Source: Anaeramoeba ignava (Eukaryota; Metamonada; Anaeramoebidae). From it: a stretch of 55,299 bases of DNA. The stretch spans positions 1 to 55,299 of the forward strand of contig JAPDFW010000043.1 in assembly GCA_028826165.1 (NCBI GenBank), written 5' to 3'. Below are positions 11,948 through 23,133 of the stretch, in pieces. The notes beneath the pieces were generated by a model that was not told the DNA's origin, ran no database searches, and worked only from the letters and a program-made list of their open reading frames with translations. The stretch's first letter is position 1. Each line of letters opens with the position of its first letter. The translations under genes were made by a program, and so were the position numbers.

Positions 11948-13751
11948 TTAATCGAAAGGAAGATCGTTAATGAAACGATACATTAAATCATATGTATTTT
12001 CGGGTTGATCAATCTATTATTATTATTATTTATATTTATTATAATAAAATAAATTTAAAAAAGAATATAAATTTGATAATTATTTTCTTTGTTTTTTTAA
12101 AATTAAAAATTTTACAACTCTATTTTGTTTTAAAAGAAAAAGAATTAATTGTTTAATTTTGAATTTTTAAAATTGTTTAATTTTTAATTGTTAAAATTAC
12201 CTCCATGTCCAGCAAGCACCAATAAGTGTAATATACCAAAGATTCTTATAATTTTTAGTATATCCAGCAACTTTTCCATCAACTTTCCAAACAATTCGAG
12301 TTGAGTTATTAAAATCATCCATATATTCCCAATTAGTAGCATTTAATAAACCAAGAGTTGACATTAAATCAATTATTAAATCATATTGACCAGTAAATAA
12401 TAAAATTTTAGTTCCATTAGCCAAAAGAGCTTCAAATTCTGGTTTAACTGATTTAGACATATCTTCATATAGGTAATGAATTGGAGGTCCATTACAATTA
12501 TACCAAGTTGTATTAGGATCAACTCCAAAAGCTTCTTTTGTTGAATTTGATTCCATAAAATCGTTTAGAACTGACATATTATACTCTCCGTATACTCTTA
12601 TATCATACAAACTTACATTTCCTGACATGTTGACAACATCTTGCCAAATAGAAATCATGCAAGTTGTTGCGTTGTACCAACTTTCATTTTGCATTAAACT
12701 TTTACATTCAAGTTCTCTTGCATAAATTGTTGGATATTCATTAACTCCAATTAATCCAGTTGCATATGAATAATATGAATAATTCATTTGACTATAAGGA
12801 TCTGTTAATCCATCACCTAATATATAAATCAAAAATATAAATTAATATTTAATTAAATATATAAATAAATTTATAAGATATTTAAATTAATATTTAAATT
12901 AATATTTAAATAAAATATATAAAATTAATATTTAAATTGATATATAAATTGATATTTAAATTAATATTTAAATTAATATTTAAATAAAATATATAAAATT
13001 AATATTTAAATTAAAAATTAAATAAATATATAAATAAAATAAATTAATATATAAATTAATATATAAATTGATATTTAAATAAAATATATAAATTAATATA
13101 TAAATCAATATTTAAATAAATATTTAAATCAATATTACCAATAACAACGCCTTTTAAAGGAATTACAAAATTCTCTTGCATAATCTTATAACCAATAGCA
13201 GGAATATATTTTCCACAATAACTAGCACCATAAATATAAAAATCATTATTTTTATAAATCTGAAACTTATCAAAGAAGACAGACAAAGCATTATAGAGTT
13301 GTTGAGCAACCAAAGTTTCATTAATAGGATTACCATCAGGATCATCAATATAAGAATAACCAGCACCAACAGGATTATCAATATAAAGCAAATTAAGCAT
13401 ATCAGTCCAAGAATAACGATTTGGAATAAAAGATCCATCAGATTGAAGGATTGTAGGACCAATTGTCAAAAAGAGACTAGGTTCAGATGCGCATCCTGGT
13501 CCACCAGCAATTATCAATTCAACAGGAGCAGATTCATCCATTGATGGAACAAAGATAAAGAACATATTTGCTCCTGATGATTCGTTTGTTGTAATGTATC
13601 CACTGTAGCTTCGAAATCCTCCTATTTCTGTTTCTGTTTTGCTGTAGATTTCTTCTGCTGTTATGTTGTTTATTATTACTTTTGGATGTGTGTGAATTAA
13701 TTGAAATAGAAATAGAAATCCTATTATGTAAATTAGCAAATTTTGTTTCAT
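11948..13751 (-). CDS. Secreted/lysosomal serine carboxypeptidase (peptidase S10), near-intact copy
   Basis: Exons 13139-13751, 12201-12816 and 11948-12013. The protein starts MKQNLLIYIIGFLFLFQ, a signal peptide; an upstream in-frame ATG at 13853 is less likely. The S10 motifs are present: oxyanion-hole G-G-P-G-C-A-S (about residues 83-89), Y-I-D-N-P-V-G-A-G-Y-S-Y, nucleophile G-A-S-Y-C-G with Ser177, and G-Q-Y-D-L with the Asp near 350. The last exon gives D-Q-P-E-N-T-Y-D-L-M, the usual C-terminal helix. Many N-x-S/T sites fit a glycosylated hydrolase that removes C-terminal residues in lysosome or vacuole. At the exon 2 end an extra TGCT turns the expected G-A-G-H (catalytic His) into G-A-C-W-T-W, and the join to the last exon is out of frame. 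So activity is uncertain. Confidence 0.8.
12817..13138 (-). repeat. AT-repeat intron of the carboxypeptidase
   Basis: The intron is almost entirely permutations of ATATAAATTAATATTTAAAT. Its counterpart in copy A is roughly twice as long, so the array expanded or contracted after duplication. Confidence 0.75.
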
Positions 13752-13913
13752 TTTTTTTTCTATTTTAAATGGAATTAGAAAAATGAAAAATGAAAAATAA
13801 AAAATTAAAAAATTGGAAATTAAAAAATTGGAAAAGTCAAAAAAAAAAAACATTTGAAATTGAAATTAAAAAATTGAAAAAATTTGAAATTGAAATTTCT
13901 CTTGTTTTTTATT

Positions 13914-16900
13914 TTAATTTTTTAAATATGATGGAATAAAAACAGAAATTAATGAATCTGCTGTTGCTGCTAAATAAATTTGATATGGATGAAATGAAAC
14001 TGCATGAACCATTCCAAGTTTTTGAACAATAAAAGAATCATAATATCCAATAATATTCAATAAATCTCCATTTGTATTAAAAATCTTTACAGAATGATTA
14101 TTAGAACCACTAAATAAATATTAAAATAAATATTAAAATAAATATTAAATTAAATATTAAAATAAATATTTAATTAAATATTAAAATAAATATTAAAATA
14201 AATATTAAATTAAATATTAAAATAAATATTCCAAAATAAATATTAAAATTAAAATAAATATTTAAAATTAAATATTATTCCAAAATAAATATTAAAATAA
14301 ATATTCCAAAATAAATATTAAAATAAATATTAAAAAAATAATATTCCAAAATTAAATATTAAAATAAATATTAAAAAAAATACTAAAATATTCCAAAATA
14401 AATATTAAATTAAATATTAAAAATAAATATTAAAATAAATATTAAAATAAATATTAAAATAAATATTCCAAAATAAATATTAAAATAAATATTAAATTTA
14501 AAATAAATATTAAAATAAATATTAAAAATAAATATTAAATTAAATATTAAAAATAAATATTAAAATTAATATTAAAATAAATATTAAAATAAATATTAAA
14601 TTAAATATTAAATTAAATATTAAAATAAATATTAAATTTAATATTAAATTAAATATTAAAATAAATATTAAAATAACTATTAAAATATCAATTCAAAATT
14701 ACCAAGCAATTAAAGGACAATAATCATGTATCTCAAGTGCAGTCATCAAACCTTGATAAGGTGTTAATGTTTTTAAAGCATAAGGCTTTCGCAAATCCCA
14801 AAACTTAACATCACCTTGAACAGAACCAGAAATCAAAACTTCTTCTGAATCAAATTGCTTTTTAAAATTAATAATTTGATTCTTATGCTCAGTTAAACAT
14901 TGAACAAGAGACATAGCAGGTTTTACACGAATATCATAAACTAAAAGTTTTTCCATTATAAGATCCACCAAATAGAATATTAGAATTTTTGGATCGTGAT
15001 TCAAACAACTTAAACCACGTTCGCTATTTGTTGGCAAAGTTTGTAGTTGATTTTCTGTTTCAACATTCCAAAGTCGAATCATGCGATTTGCTCCAAATCC
15101 TGATACAATTCCATTATTTGGATTCCAATCAAAAACAGAATTGGAATCTGCAATGTTTCCTTTGTTCTCAAATGATGGGAACATTGCCCATGCTGTTACT
15201 AAACTGGGTTTTTCTTTTGATTTGTTAATATCTTGATTTAAAATTTCTTGATTTTTGATTTTCATTTTGGTTTTCATTTTCATTTTCATTTTGGTTTTCA
15301 TTTTTTTCGTGATGATTATAATTCTCATTTTCATTTTCATTTTCATTTTCATTCTTGTTTTGGTTTTGAATAAAGCAATTCTTCCAAATTTTCACGACTC
15401 CGTTTGTTGTTCCAGAAATAACATAAGGATTTGCAGTCAATTCATTCATTAAAGACAAATAAGAAATTCTTGATTGTCCCGAATTTCCGTTATGGAAATG
15501 ATGAAGTAATTTGCCTGAATTTTCGACCCAATCCCAAACAAAAATTTCATCTTCACCATCGGAACAAAAACAAGCATTGATTCATATGGATGGAAAAACA
15601 ACTGAGGTAACTTTTGCTGTTTGGTTATCAATAACTGCGCGTTGATCGTTGAGTTGGATTTTTGCTTTTTGGATTGATGATTCTTTGACATTTTGGATCA
15701 TTGATCTTTTTGTTTTTTCAATTTCTCTTATTCTCCATGCTTTGTGCTGATTGTTTGATTCTGAGATTTGCGAAGATATTGGAAAAGACATGGAAATTGA
15801 GATTGAAACCGAGTTATTTGCTTGAAAATCTTCAGGAGGAGAATAAGAATTAACACATAAATCAAATAGAGTTGATTGTAAAGGAACCATTTTTTCTTCC
15901 TTTTCGGTTTCTTTTGTTTCCTGACTGATTTTACTTCTTGATTCTTTTGAAGGTTTTTGAGCTTCCTCTTGGTTTTAAATTTGAAACATCGCTTTCATTT
16001 TTATTTAATGGACAACTTTCCATTTCCATTGTTTGATCCTGAATTCCTTTTAATATTTTATGTGTAGCCATTTTATTTTTAGTTGGTGAATTTGAGAAAG
16101 CAAAGCTTTTTGGAATGTTTTTGGTATCAACAGCTTCAGCGAATAAGGATTTATCACTTCGATTTCTTAATAAACCGAGTGCTATTGTGATTTTTATTCA
16201 ATGATCCTTTTCTTGTTTGTTTTTGTTTTTGTTTTTAATGTTGAATTTTCTGTTTCTTCTGAATCAATATATTCTATTGGTTTCCAATGATTTCTTAATT
16301 TATTAATAAAATCATCTGCTAATTCTTTGATTTCATCATAAGGATCTGAACTAAATTGCATTAAAGTGTTCCACCACATTGAAAATATTGCAGAATGATG
16401 ATCTGAGTTTTCATCTTCAATAGATTCAGTTTTAAATTGTGATAATTCTTCATCTATATCCATAGCAACTTTTTGAACTTTTTCTATTTAAAATGAAATT
16501 ATTTAAAATTAAAATTAAAATTAAAAATTAAAATATTTTTAAATTGAAATCAAAATCAAATTTCAACCTTCATGAAGACAAATTAATTTTGATAAAAAAA
16601 CAAGTAATTCTCTTCTAACAATAGGGCTTCCATCATTTGCTGTTCCTAGTAATGAAATACTAATACTAAATTCTTCTGAATTTCTTGATTCTTGATCATT
16701 ATTTTCACTAATTGTATTTGATAATCCATAAATTACACAAGCTCTAATAATTGGATTTGGATCTTTAAGTAATTTGAATAATTTATCTGAAATTCCTGCT
16801 GCAACTGCTTGTTTTTTTGCTTCTTCAAATCCTTCTAATAATTTTGATAAACATAAACAAGACCATTTTCGAGATTCTGATTTTTCTCCCAATTTTGATA

Positions 16901-19434
16901 AACAAATTGGAAGTAAATTTGAATTTAAACAACCTATTTGTGCTTCATGAGAATGATCTAGAATTAAAGAAAGAACGAAAGCAGCAGCAGATTCATGATC
17001 ATGTGAAATTTCAGAAGAAGCTAATAAGTCTATAAAATGTATATAACTTTTTTCTTTTACAATATCAGCTTGGCAAGACTTTTAACAATTAATTTTCAAA
17101 TGAATTTTCAAATAAATTTTCAAATGAATTTTCAAATAAATTTTCAAATGAATTTTCAAATAAATTTTCAAATAAATTTTAATTTTAATTTTGAAATGAA
17201 TTTTGAATTTTAATTTTAATTTTAATTTTAATTTTAATTTTAATTTTAATTTTATTTTTAATTTTATTTTTAATTTTAATTTGAAATTTAATTTTAATTT
17301 TAATTTCGAAATGAATTTTAATTTTAATTTTAATTTTAATTTTAATTTTAATTTTAATTTGGATTTTAATTTCGAAATGAATTTTAATTTTAATTTTAAT
17401 TTTAATTTCGAAATGAATTTTAATTTTAATTTGGATTTTAATTTTAATTTTATAAATGAATTGAATTTTGCTTGATTTGTACTTTATCAAAAAGTAAAAT
17501 CTTTCCCCAAATTGAAACCAAAATCAATTTCATTTCCAATTCATGAGTAGAAAGAAGCATAAGCATATAAGGAAAAATACCAACAGTCAAAGCTTTATGA
17601 ACAGCCCAAGAACCAAGATCCATAAATTTAGCAATTAAATGAAGAGCATGTTTTCTATAGCTTTGACTAAGAAGTAATTGTAATAGAATTGGGAGAAGAT
17701 CTACACCATATTTAGCTTGAGTACCTGAAAGAAGCCAATTTTCAAAACCAATAACATTATCTCTAAAAAAAGTACTTGATTTAAAAACATATGAAGAATC
17801 TGACAGGAATTCAGGTAGCTGAGATATGCAGATATCAACAGCAAGATCCCAGGTTTTCCACAACGGATGTTGATCTGTGGAGGGAAGCTGTGGAATAGAA
17901 AATGGTGTGCAATTCATTGATTTCATGATTCTTTCTGCAAGTAAAAAATTCCGAAAAATTGCTGCAACTAGAAGATCCTCTCGATATAACTTTTGAATAA
18001 ACGATTTTGAAAAAGAACTCCAAGCTATCATGTCAGTTATTGATGTGAATATCCAGTTGAGCTCACCCAATGGGGAGTGTCTTTCCATCAAACGTCCAGG
18101 AATTTTATCAAGATCTTCGACATGAATGTTGTTCAATAAAGTTTTTGAATAGATATTTGAGTGAGTATGCCAAAGAAGTGAGGTTTTAATTGGTGTTGTT
18201 AAACAACTTGTGAATAGATCAGCTGGGAATCTTGGATTTGTTGGTAAATCTTGCTTTTTTTGACATGGTGCTAGTAAAATGTAATCTTTTTCTTCTTCAC
18301 TATTAACTGAATTTAAAATTGTGTTTTCTTTTGATAAAAATGCTGGTGCAAGTAAGTCTGCTTTTGCACAATCTAATACTAAAATTGCTGAGTTCCCAAG
18401 CCATGTTAATATTTCGTATATTGATACTGGTATATATTGTGTGTAATTTTGATTGAAAAACCATAATTCTCGATTTTTTGTTGGTTTTGGTACTCCATGT
18501 CCATTGAAATGAAATAATATTCTTTCGTTTTGGGATAATCTTTGATGTTGAATACATGCTTTTTTAAGGTTATCTACTGATGGATCGAGTAATTGTTCAT
18601 ATCGAATCTTTTAATATTAATTTTAATTTTAATTTTATATTTAATTTTAATTTTAATTTTAATTTTAATTTTGATTTTAATTTTAATTTTAATTTTAATT
18701 TGAATTTTAATTTTAATTTTAATTTTAATTTTGATTTTAATTTTAATTTTAATTTTATAAATGAATTTTAATTTTAATTTTATAAATAATTTTATAAATA
18801 ATTTTATAAATAATTTTATAAATAATTTTATAAATAATTTTATAAATAATTTTATAAATAATTTTATAAATAATTTTATAAATAATTTTATAAATAATTT
18901 TATAAATAATTATACTTTAGATTGCCATCTTTTATATTGTTCTTCAAGTGTATCACCAATTGCAGAAAGTGCTTTTTGTTCATTTAAAGAAAGTGGATTT
19001 ATCCAACATTCAAGAATTGAACAAGGATCAGGTTTTTCAACATCAGGAGGATCAACTCCAATATTTAAACATAAATTCAAAATGGCACTTTTTGTTTTTT
19101 TCTTTTAAATATTTTTAATTTTTAATTTTTAATTTTTCAATTCAATTTTTTCTTTCAATTTTTTCTTTCAATTTACTCTGCTTTGTATTTTCCAACTTTC
19201 ATGTGAAACTTCTTTCATTTCTTCTAAAAATTTATTGTTTTGTTTCATTTCAATTTTATTTTCTAAATAAACTTTTGGTTGAGAATTTTCATTTTCATTA
19301 TTTTCATTTTGATTTTGATTTTCATTTTTATTTTCATTTTTATTTAAATCTGAATTTGAATTTGAATTTGAATTTGAATTATTTTTTATTTCATTTGAAT
19401 TTAAAGAATTAGAAGTAAAATTATTTTGACTCAT
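13914..19434 (-). CDS. RAPTOR: Raptor (regulatory-associated protein of TOR), six exons
   Basis: Exons: 19177-19434, 18916-19101, 17483-18607, 16568-17078, 14703-16483 and 13914-14109; all phases fit. Order of domains: an Asn/Glu-rich N-tail; the Raptor N-conserved caspase-like region with L-C-L-N-I-G-V-D-P-P-D, H-F-N-G-H-G-V-P and L-D-C, plus the tract N-Y-T-Q-Y-I-P-V-S-I-Y; then P-L-G-E-L-N-W-I-F and W-D-L-A-V-D-I-C-x-S-Q-L-P; HEAT repeats (W-S-C-L-C-L-S-K-L-L, D-G-S-P-I-V-R-R-E-L); and C-terminal WD40 blades (W-D-W, H-N-G-N, L-I-A-C-G-S-N). Raptor recruits substrates to TORC1 on the lysosome or vacuole. Exon 5 has frame breaks at about 16190, 15975, 15590 (with TGA 15582-15584), 15250 and 14950-14990. 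Most are compensating pairs at A/T or short C runs, which suggests base-call indels in a real gene. The start is the first ATG before the conserved region. Confidence 0.9.
14110..14702 (-). repeat. Raptor last intron, ATTAAAATAAAT array
   Basis: This 593-bp intron is built almost only of AAATATTAAAATAAATATT units, with occasional ATTCCAAAATAAATATT variants. The splice joins TG at 14703 to T at 14109, recreating the conserved A-C-G-S of the WD40 blade, which confirms the intron. Confidence 0.85.
17079..17482 (-). repeat. Raptor intron with TTTTAA and AATTTTCAAAT arrays
   Basis: A 404-bp intron. The 3' part repeats 'AAATGAATTTTCAAATAA', and the 5' part is a TTTTAA hexamer array with GAAATGAA interruptions. 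It is A-rich on the coding (minus) strand. Confidence 0.8.
18608..18915 (-). repeat. Raptor intron with 12-bp TTTTATAAATAA tandem repeat
   Basis: About 11 almost perfect copies of a 12-bp unit lie at roughly 18777-18912, next to a TTTTAA/TTTTGA array at 18610-18775. They form an intron between the L-x-E-Q-Y-K-R-W and Y-E-Q-L-L-D-P parts of Raptor. Confidence 0.85.
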
Positions 19435-19580
19435 AATGAATAATGAATAATGAATAATGAATAATAATAATAATAAAAAAAAGAGAAAGAAAAATGAAAA
19501 AAATGAAAAAAAATGAAAAAAAATTTTTTATTTAAAAAAAATAAAAATTAAAAAATAAAAAATAATAAAATATAAATCTC

Positions 19581-19639
19581 AGCTCTGTATCTGTCCGTTT
19601 GAAATTTAACTTATTAATCAAACAGGTATCTAAAGAGCT
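19581..19639. other. Nested inverted repeat in the Raptor/HMCES intergenic region (possible small RNA)
   Basis: The 346-bp interval 19435-19780 is AT-rich filler except for this more complex 59-bp patch. It has an outer AGCTCT/AGAGCT pair (19581-19586 with 19634-19639) and an inner GTTTGA/TCAAAC pair (19597-19602 with 19618-19623) around a 15-nt loop. A CC/GG pairing with one bulge may extend the inner stem. I cannot match it to a known RNA family, and the strand is undetermined. Confidence 0.35.
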
Positions 19640-19780
19640 TTTAATTATTATTAATTATTTTAAATAAAATTTTTTTATTATTATTCTTTTTTTTTATATT
19701 TTTATTTAACAAAAAAAAAAAATGAAAAAATGAAAAAATGAAAAAATTTAAAATTAAAAGTTAATTTTTTTTTTCCGATT

Positions 19781-21724
19781 TTAAATAATTTTTCTTCTTT
19801 CTTTTTCATATAAAGAATATTGAAAAGAATTTAAATCTGAATTTGGTTTTCTTTTTTCATGTAATTGATTAAATTTTTTAAATTTAAAATGTTCAAAAGG
19901 TTTATAATTTTGATTATTATTAAAATTTTGATTTTGATTTGGATTTTGATTTGGATTGATAATAGTTTCATTGCTTTTGGATTGAGTTCTTAGATAATTC
20001 AAAAAAGGATTTGGTTTTTTATTTTGTGACATAAATTCAGTCATTGAATAATTTTGTGCATTTTCATAATTTGGTTTTTGAATAGGATTTGATAAAACTT
20101 GATTTTTAAGATTTTTTAAATTTGTAACGTTTGGATTTTGTTTTTGATTTATTGCAAAAGGAATTGAGTCTAAAGAATGACTTGATTTAAATTTTAAATT
20201 TTGATAATTGGTATCTGGATTTAAATTATTTGTTTTTGAATTTGTTTCTTTTTTTGGTGAATTTGGTAATGATGAAAGGATTGGAAATTCAGAAAATTGA
20301 TTAAAAAATTTTTTAGGTTTTGATAATTGGTTTTGTTCAATTCTAACTACAATATTATTAACAGAGATTTTTTGAGTTATTAAATTTTGACTAATGCCTT
20401 TTTCTTTTATTGATTTGTGAGTAAGTTGTAAATTTTGATGAGGAATTTCTGAAGAATCAATTATTGAAGTTTTTGATTTTTGGTTTTCTGTTGATAATTT
20501 AGATTTTTGTTCAAGTTGTTCATTATTATTTTGATTTTGATTTTGATTTTGATTTAATTTATTTTGATTTAATTGATTTTGATTTTGATTTTGATTTAAT
20601 TGATTTTGATTTAATTGATTTTGATTTTGATTTTGATTTAATTGATTTAATTGATTTTGATTTTGATTTTGATTTTGATTTTGATTTTCATTGAGTTTTT
20701 GTTCCTTTTTTGTCGCAATTTGAAAATAACTTGATAAAGGTTTGATATTTGATTTTACAGGTTCAATACATTTCTTATCTTTATTAATAATATTATTAAC
20801 ATGAGTTGAAACTTGATAATATTCAAGAGGAATATCTAAAGGTGATAATAATCCTTTTGGATCACTTTGAATATCATAATTTGGATCAAGCCATAAATCA
20901 ATATTTTCCTCATCAAGTAATACAGGCATTCTATCATGAATATGTTTAAGTCTAAGAGATGCTTTTGTTGTTATTACTACAAAATTAAATGATGAATCTG
21001 TTTCTGATGAATAAAGTCCAGCAATTAATAAGACATCACTATTTTTGCTTTTAATAAAATTAGGAATTTTACGTTTTCCTTTTTTTTCCCATTCATAATA
21101 TCCATCAACAACAATAATACATCTATTATGTTGATATAAATTTCTAAAAGTAAATTTTTCAGTCATTGTTTCAGATCTACAATTAATTATAAGGTTTTGA
21201 AATGAACCTTCAAATCCCCATCTCATTGAAGAAAAAATACGATTTTTATTAATTTGTTGAGAATTTTGAGATTGTTGATCTTGTAAAACTTGTGAAGATT
21301 GTTTTTTAACATTTAATAATTTTGGTTTTTCATCTTTAATTTGATTTGAATTTTGGTTTGGATTTTCATTTAAATTTTGATTTAAATTTTGATTTGGATT
21401 TTGGTTTGAATTTTCATTTAAATTTTGGTTTAAATTTTGATTTGGATTTTGGTTTAAATTTTGATTTGGATTTTCATTTAAATTTTCATTTGAATTTTCA
21501 TTTAAATTTTGATTTGGATTTTCATTTAAATTTTGATTTGGATTTTCATTTAAATTTTGATTTGATCTTATATTCATTGTAGTTGGGTTAAATAATATTG
21601 GTAAAAAATCTCTTGGTGAAGCATTATAACTTGGTGAATGTCTTTCTCCTTGAAGAAATTGAGAAGATTGAAATCTTTGGATTAATTGTTCTCTTGTTAA
21701 AGTATGTGCTGTTCTTCCACACAT
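19781..21724 (-). CDS. HMCES: HMCES/YedK-type SRAP protein with Asn/Gln-rich insertions
   Basis: A 647-residue intronless ORF beginning M-C-G-R. Cys2, exposed after Met removal, is the residue that forms a thiazolidine crosslink with abasic sites in single-stranded DNA. The other SRAP active-site parts are present: I-N-C-R-S-E-T with Asn181, D-G-Y-Y-E-W with Glu211, and H-D-R-M-P with His263. The fold is interrupted by an Asn/Gln/Leu/Glu repeat at about residues 53-165, where the usual protein has a short loop. After about residue 330 comes a long disordered tail with (NQ)n and (NQL)n runs. The domain protects stalled replication forks. Typical eukaryotic members are about 350 residues, so nearly half of this one is low-complexity. 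It lies downstream of the actin gene, on the same strand. Confidence 0.9.
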   Translation of the reverse strand: MCGRTAHTLTREQLIQRFQSSQFLQGERHSPSYNASPRDFLPILFNPTTMNIRSNQNLNENPNQNLNENPNQNLNENSNENLNENPNQNLNQNPNQNLNQNLNENSNQNPNQNLNQNLNENPNQNSNQIKDEKPKLLNVKKQSSQVLQDQQSQNSQQINKNRIFSSMRWGFEGSFQNLIINCRSETMTEKFTFRNLYQHNRCIIVVDGYYEWEKKGKRKIPNFIKSKNSDVLLIAGLYSSETDSSFNFVVITTKASLRLKHIHDRMPVLLDEENIDLWLDPNYDIQSDPKGLLSPLDIPLEYYQVSTHVNNIINKDKKCIEPVKSNIKPLSSYFQIATKKEQKLNENQNQNQNQNQNQLNQLNQNQNQNQLNQNQLNQNQNQNQLNQNKLNQNQNQNQNNNEQLEQKSKLSTENQKSKTSIIDSSEIPHQNLQLTHKSIKEKGISQNLITQKISVNNIVVRIEQNQLSKPKKFFNQFSEFPILSSLPNSPKKETNSKTNNLNPDTNYQNLKFKSSHSLDSIPFAINQKQNPNVTNLKNLKNQVLSNPIQKPNYENAQNYSMTEFMSQNKKPNPFLNYLRTQSKSNETIINPNQNPNQNQNFNNNQNYKPFEHFKFKKFNQLHEKRKPNSDLNSFQYSLYEKERRKII

Positions 21725-21931
21725 TTTTAAATTGAAAATTGAAATAAAATTAAAATAAAAAAAGAAAAAGAAAAATGAATTATTTTTTTTTTACTTCCCA
21801 TTTCACTTCTTATATATTGTTTGATTCATCATAATTACTAATTTTTATTTTTTTTTAGTAATTTTTTATTTAAATCAAAAAAATTCAAAAATTCAAAAGA
21901 AAAAAGTTAACTTTCCCCTAATTAATCTTTT

Positions 21932-23047
21932 TTAAAAACACTTCTTATGAACAATAGATGCGCCATTTTCTTGATATTCTTCTTTAGAAATCCACATATT
22001 TTCAAAAGTAGATAATGAACTTAAAATAGATCCTCCAATCCAAACTGAATATTCTCTTTCAGGTGGTGGAATCACTTTAAACCTCATTACAGAGGAAGAT
22101 AATTGGGAAACTTCTTTCTGAAGTCGATTTGCAATCCCAGGAAAATTTGAGGAAGCTCCTGATAAAATAATATTAGCAGAAAAATCTTTTTGAATATCAT
22201 TATCAGATCTTTTAATAGTATTAAAAATTATTTCAGATATTCCTGGTTTTTCTAATCCAATAAGAGAAGGATGGAACAAAGGTTCAAGACACTTAAATAA
22301 TTCATTCCCAAATGCCATAATTTTTCCATCAGGCAGTTCATAATTTTTTTGGATTAATTTTTCTTCTTTATTCATTTCTTGATTAAAATCATCAGCAACA
22401 TAACTCAATTTTTCCTTAATATCTCTAACAATTTCTGTTTCGGAAATTTGAAATTGGATTTCTTTTTCATTCAATATTTTCATTAAATAATCAGTTAAAT
22501 CCTTTCCTCCAAGTTCCAAAGTTGTGACCAAATGGGGAAGAATTGTGCCACTATAATTAGGAGCAAAAAAGATTTCTTCATGTCCGAAATCAACAATAAA
22601 TCCTGTATTTCTTCCTGAAGCATATTGTGATAATGTTCCCTGATTGATAATATAAAAAGCTGGAGTGTTAAATATTTCAAACATAATTTGGGTTGTTTTT
22701 TCTCGGTTTTCTTTTGGATTCAAGGGATGCTCAGTTAATAAAATTGCGTGTTCTTCAGGAGGAATTCTTAATTGATTAAAAAAGGTATAATTCCAAATCT
22801 TTTCCATATCATCCCAATTCCTAATTATTCTTCTTTTGATTGGATATGATAGCGATAATACTTCTCTTTGTGATTGTGCTTCATCACCAATATATTCTTT
22901 GTTTCGGAACTTGATCATTTCATTGTTTGTTTTTGGTCTTCCAACTATTGAATGAAAAATTTTTTTGGGATGATCATCTCCTGAAATTCCTGATTTAATT
23001 GAAAAAGTTCCATTATCAATTACAATTGATGGAATTTCGTTTTCCAT
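21932..23047 (-). CDS. Divergent actin / actin-like protein
   Basis: A 371-residue intronless ORF, close to the usual 375. Actin signatures: I-D-N-G-T-F-S-I-K-S-G in place of the phosphate-1 loop D-N-G-S-G-x-x-K-A-G; G-R-P-K; L-T-E-H-P-L-N-P-K-E-N-R-E-K; V-D-F-G for phosphate loop 2; L-E-L-G-G-K-D-L-T-D-Y-L; I-I-L-S-G-A-S-S-N-F-P-G in place of the G-G-T/S adenosine motif; and the C-terminus W-I-S-K-E-E-Y-x-E-N-G-x-S-I-V-H-K-K-C-F. The end is nearly standard actin, while the nucleotide-binding loops and D-loop are strongly altered. It is probably an actin paralogue rather than a canonical Arp; I do not assign it to an Arp class. Confidence 0.85.
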   Translation of the reverse strand: MENEIPSIVIDNGTFSIKSGISGDDHPKKIFHSIVGRPKTNNEMIKFRNKEYIGDEAQSQREVLSLSYPIKRRIIRNWDDMEKIWNYTFFNQLRIPPEEHAILLTEHPLNPKENREKTTQIMFEIFNTPAFYIINQGTLSQYASGRNTGFIVDFGHEEIFFAPNYSGTILPHLVTTLELGGKDLTDYLMKILNEKEIQFQISETEIVRDIKEKLSYVADDFNQEMNKEEKLIQKNYELPDGKIMAFGNELFKCLEPLFHPSLIGLEKPGISEIIFNTIKRSDNDIQKDFSANIILSGASSNFPGIANRLQKEVSQLSSSVMRFKVIPPPEREYSVWIGGSILSSLSTFENMWISKEEYQENGASIVHKKCF

Positions 23048-23133
23048 AAGTTATTTCAAAAAAAAACCACAAAATTAGAAAAAAATGAAAAAAATTATTT
23101 TTAATTTTGATTAAATTTATTAATAATTTCTTT

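Larger units (their letters stand above)
11307..13797. repeat. Direct tandem duplication, copy B
   Basis: Partner of 8395-11255. The left edge begins with the same 'TCTTGAAAA(A)TATTCTTC' stretch. The right edge lies just upstream of the carboxypeptidase start, after the shared tract 'GGAATTAGAAAAATGAAAAA'. About 50 bp separate the two copies. Confidence 0.85.

Noticed and set aside
13752-13853. Upstream in-frame ATG of the carboxypeptidase
   Set aside because: It adds a Phe-rich translation of the T-tract promoter motif; the ATG at 13751 starts a normal signal peptide.
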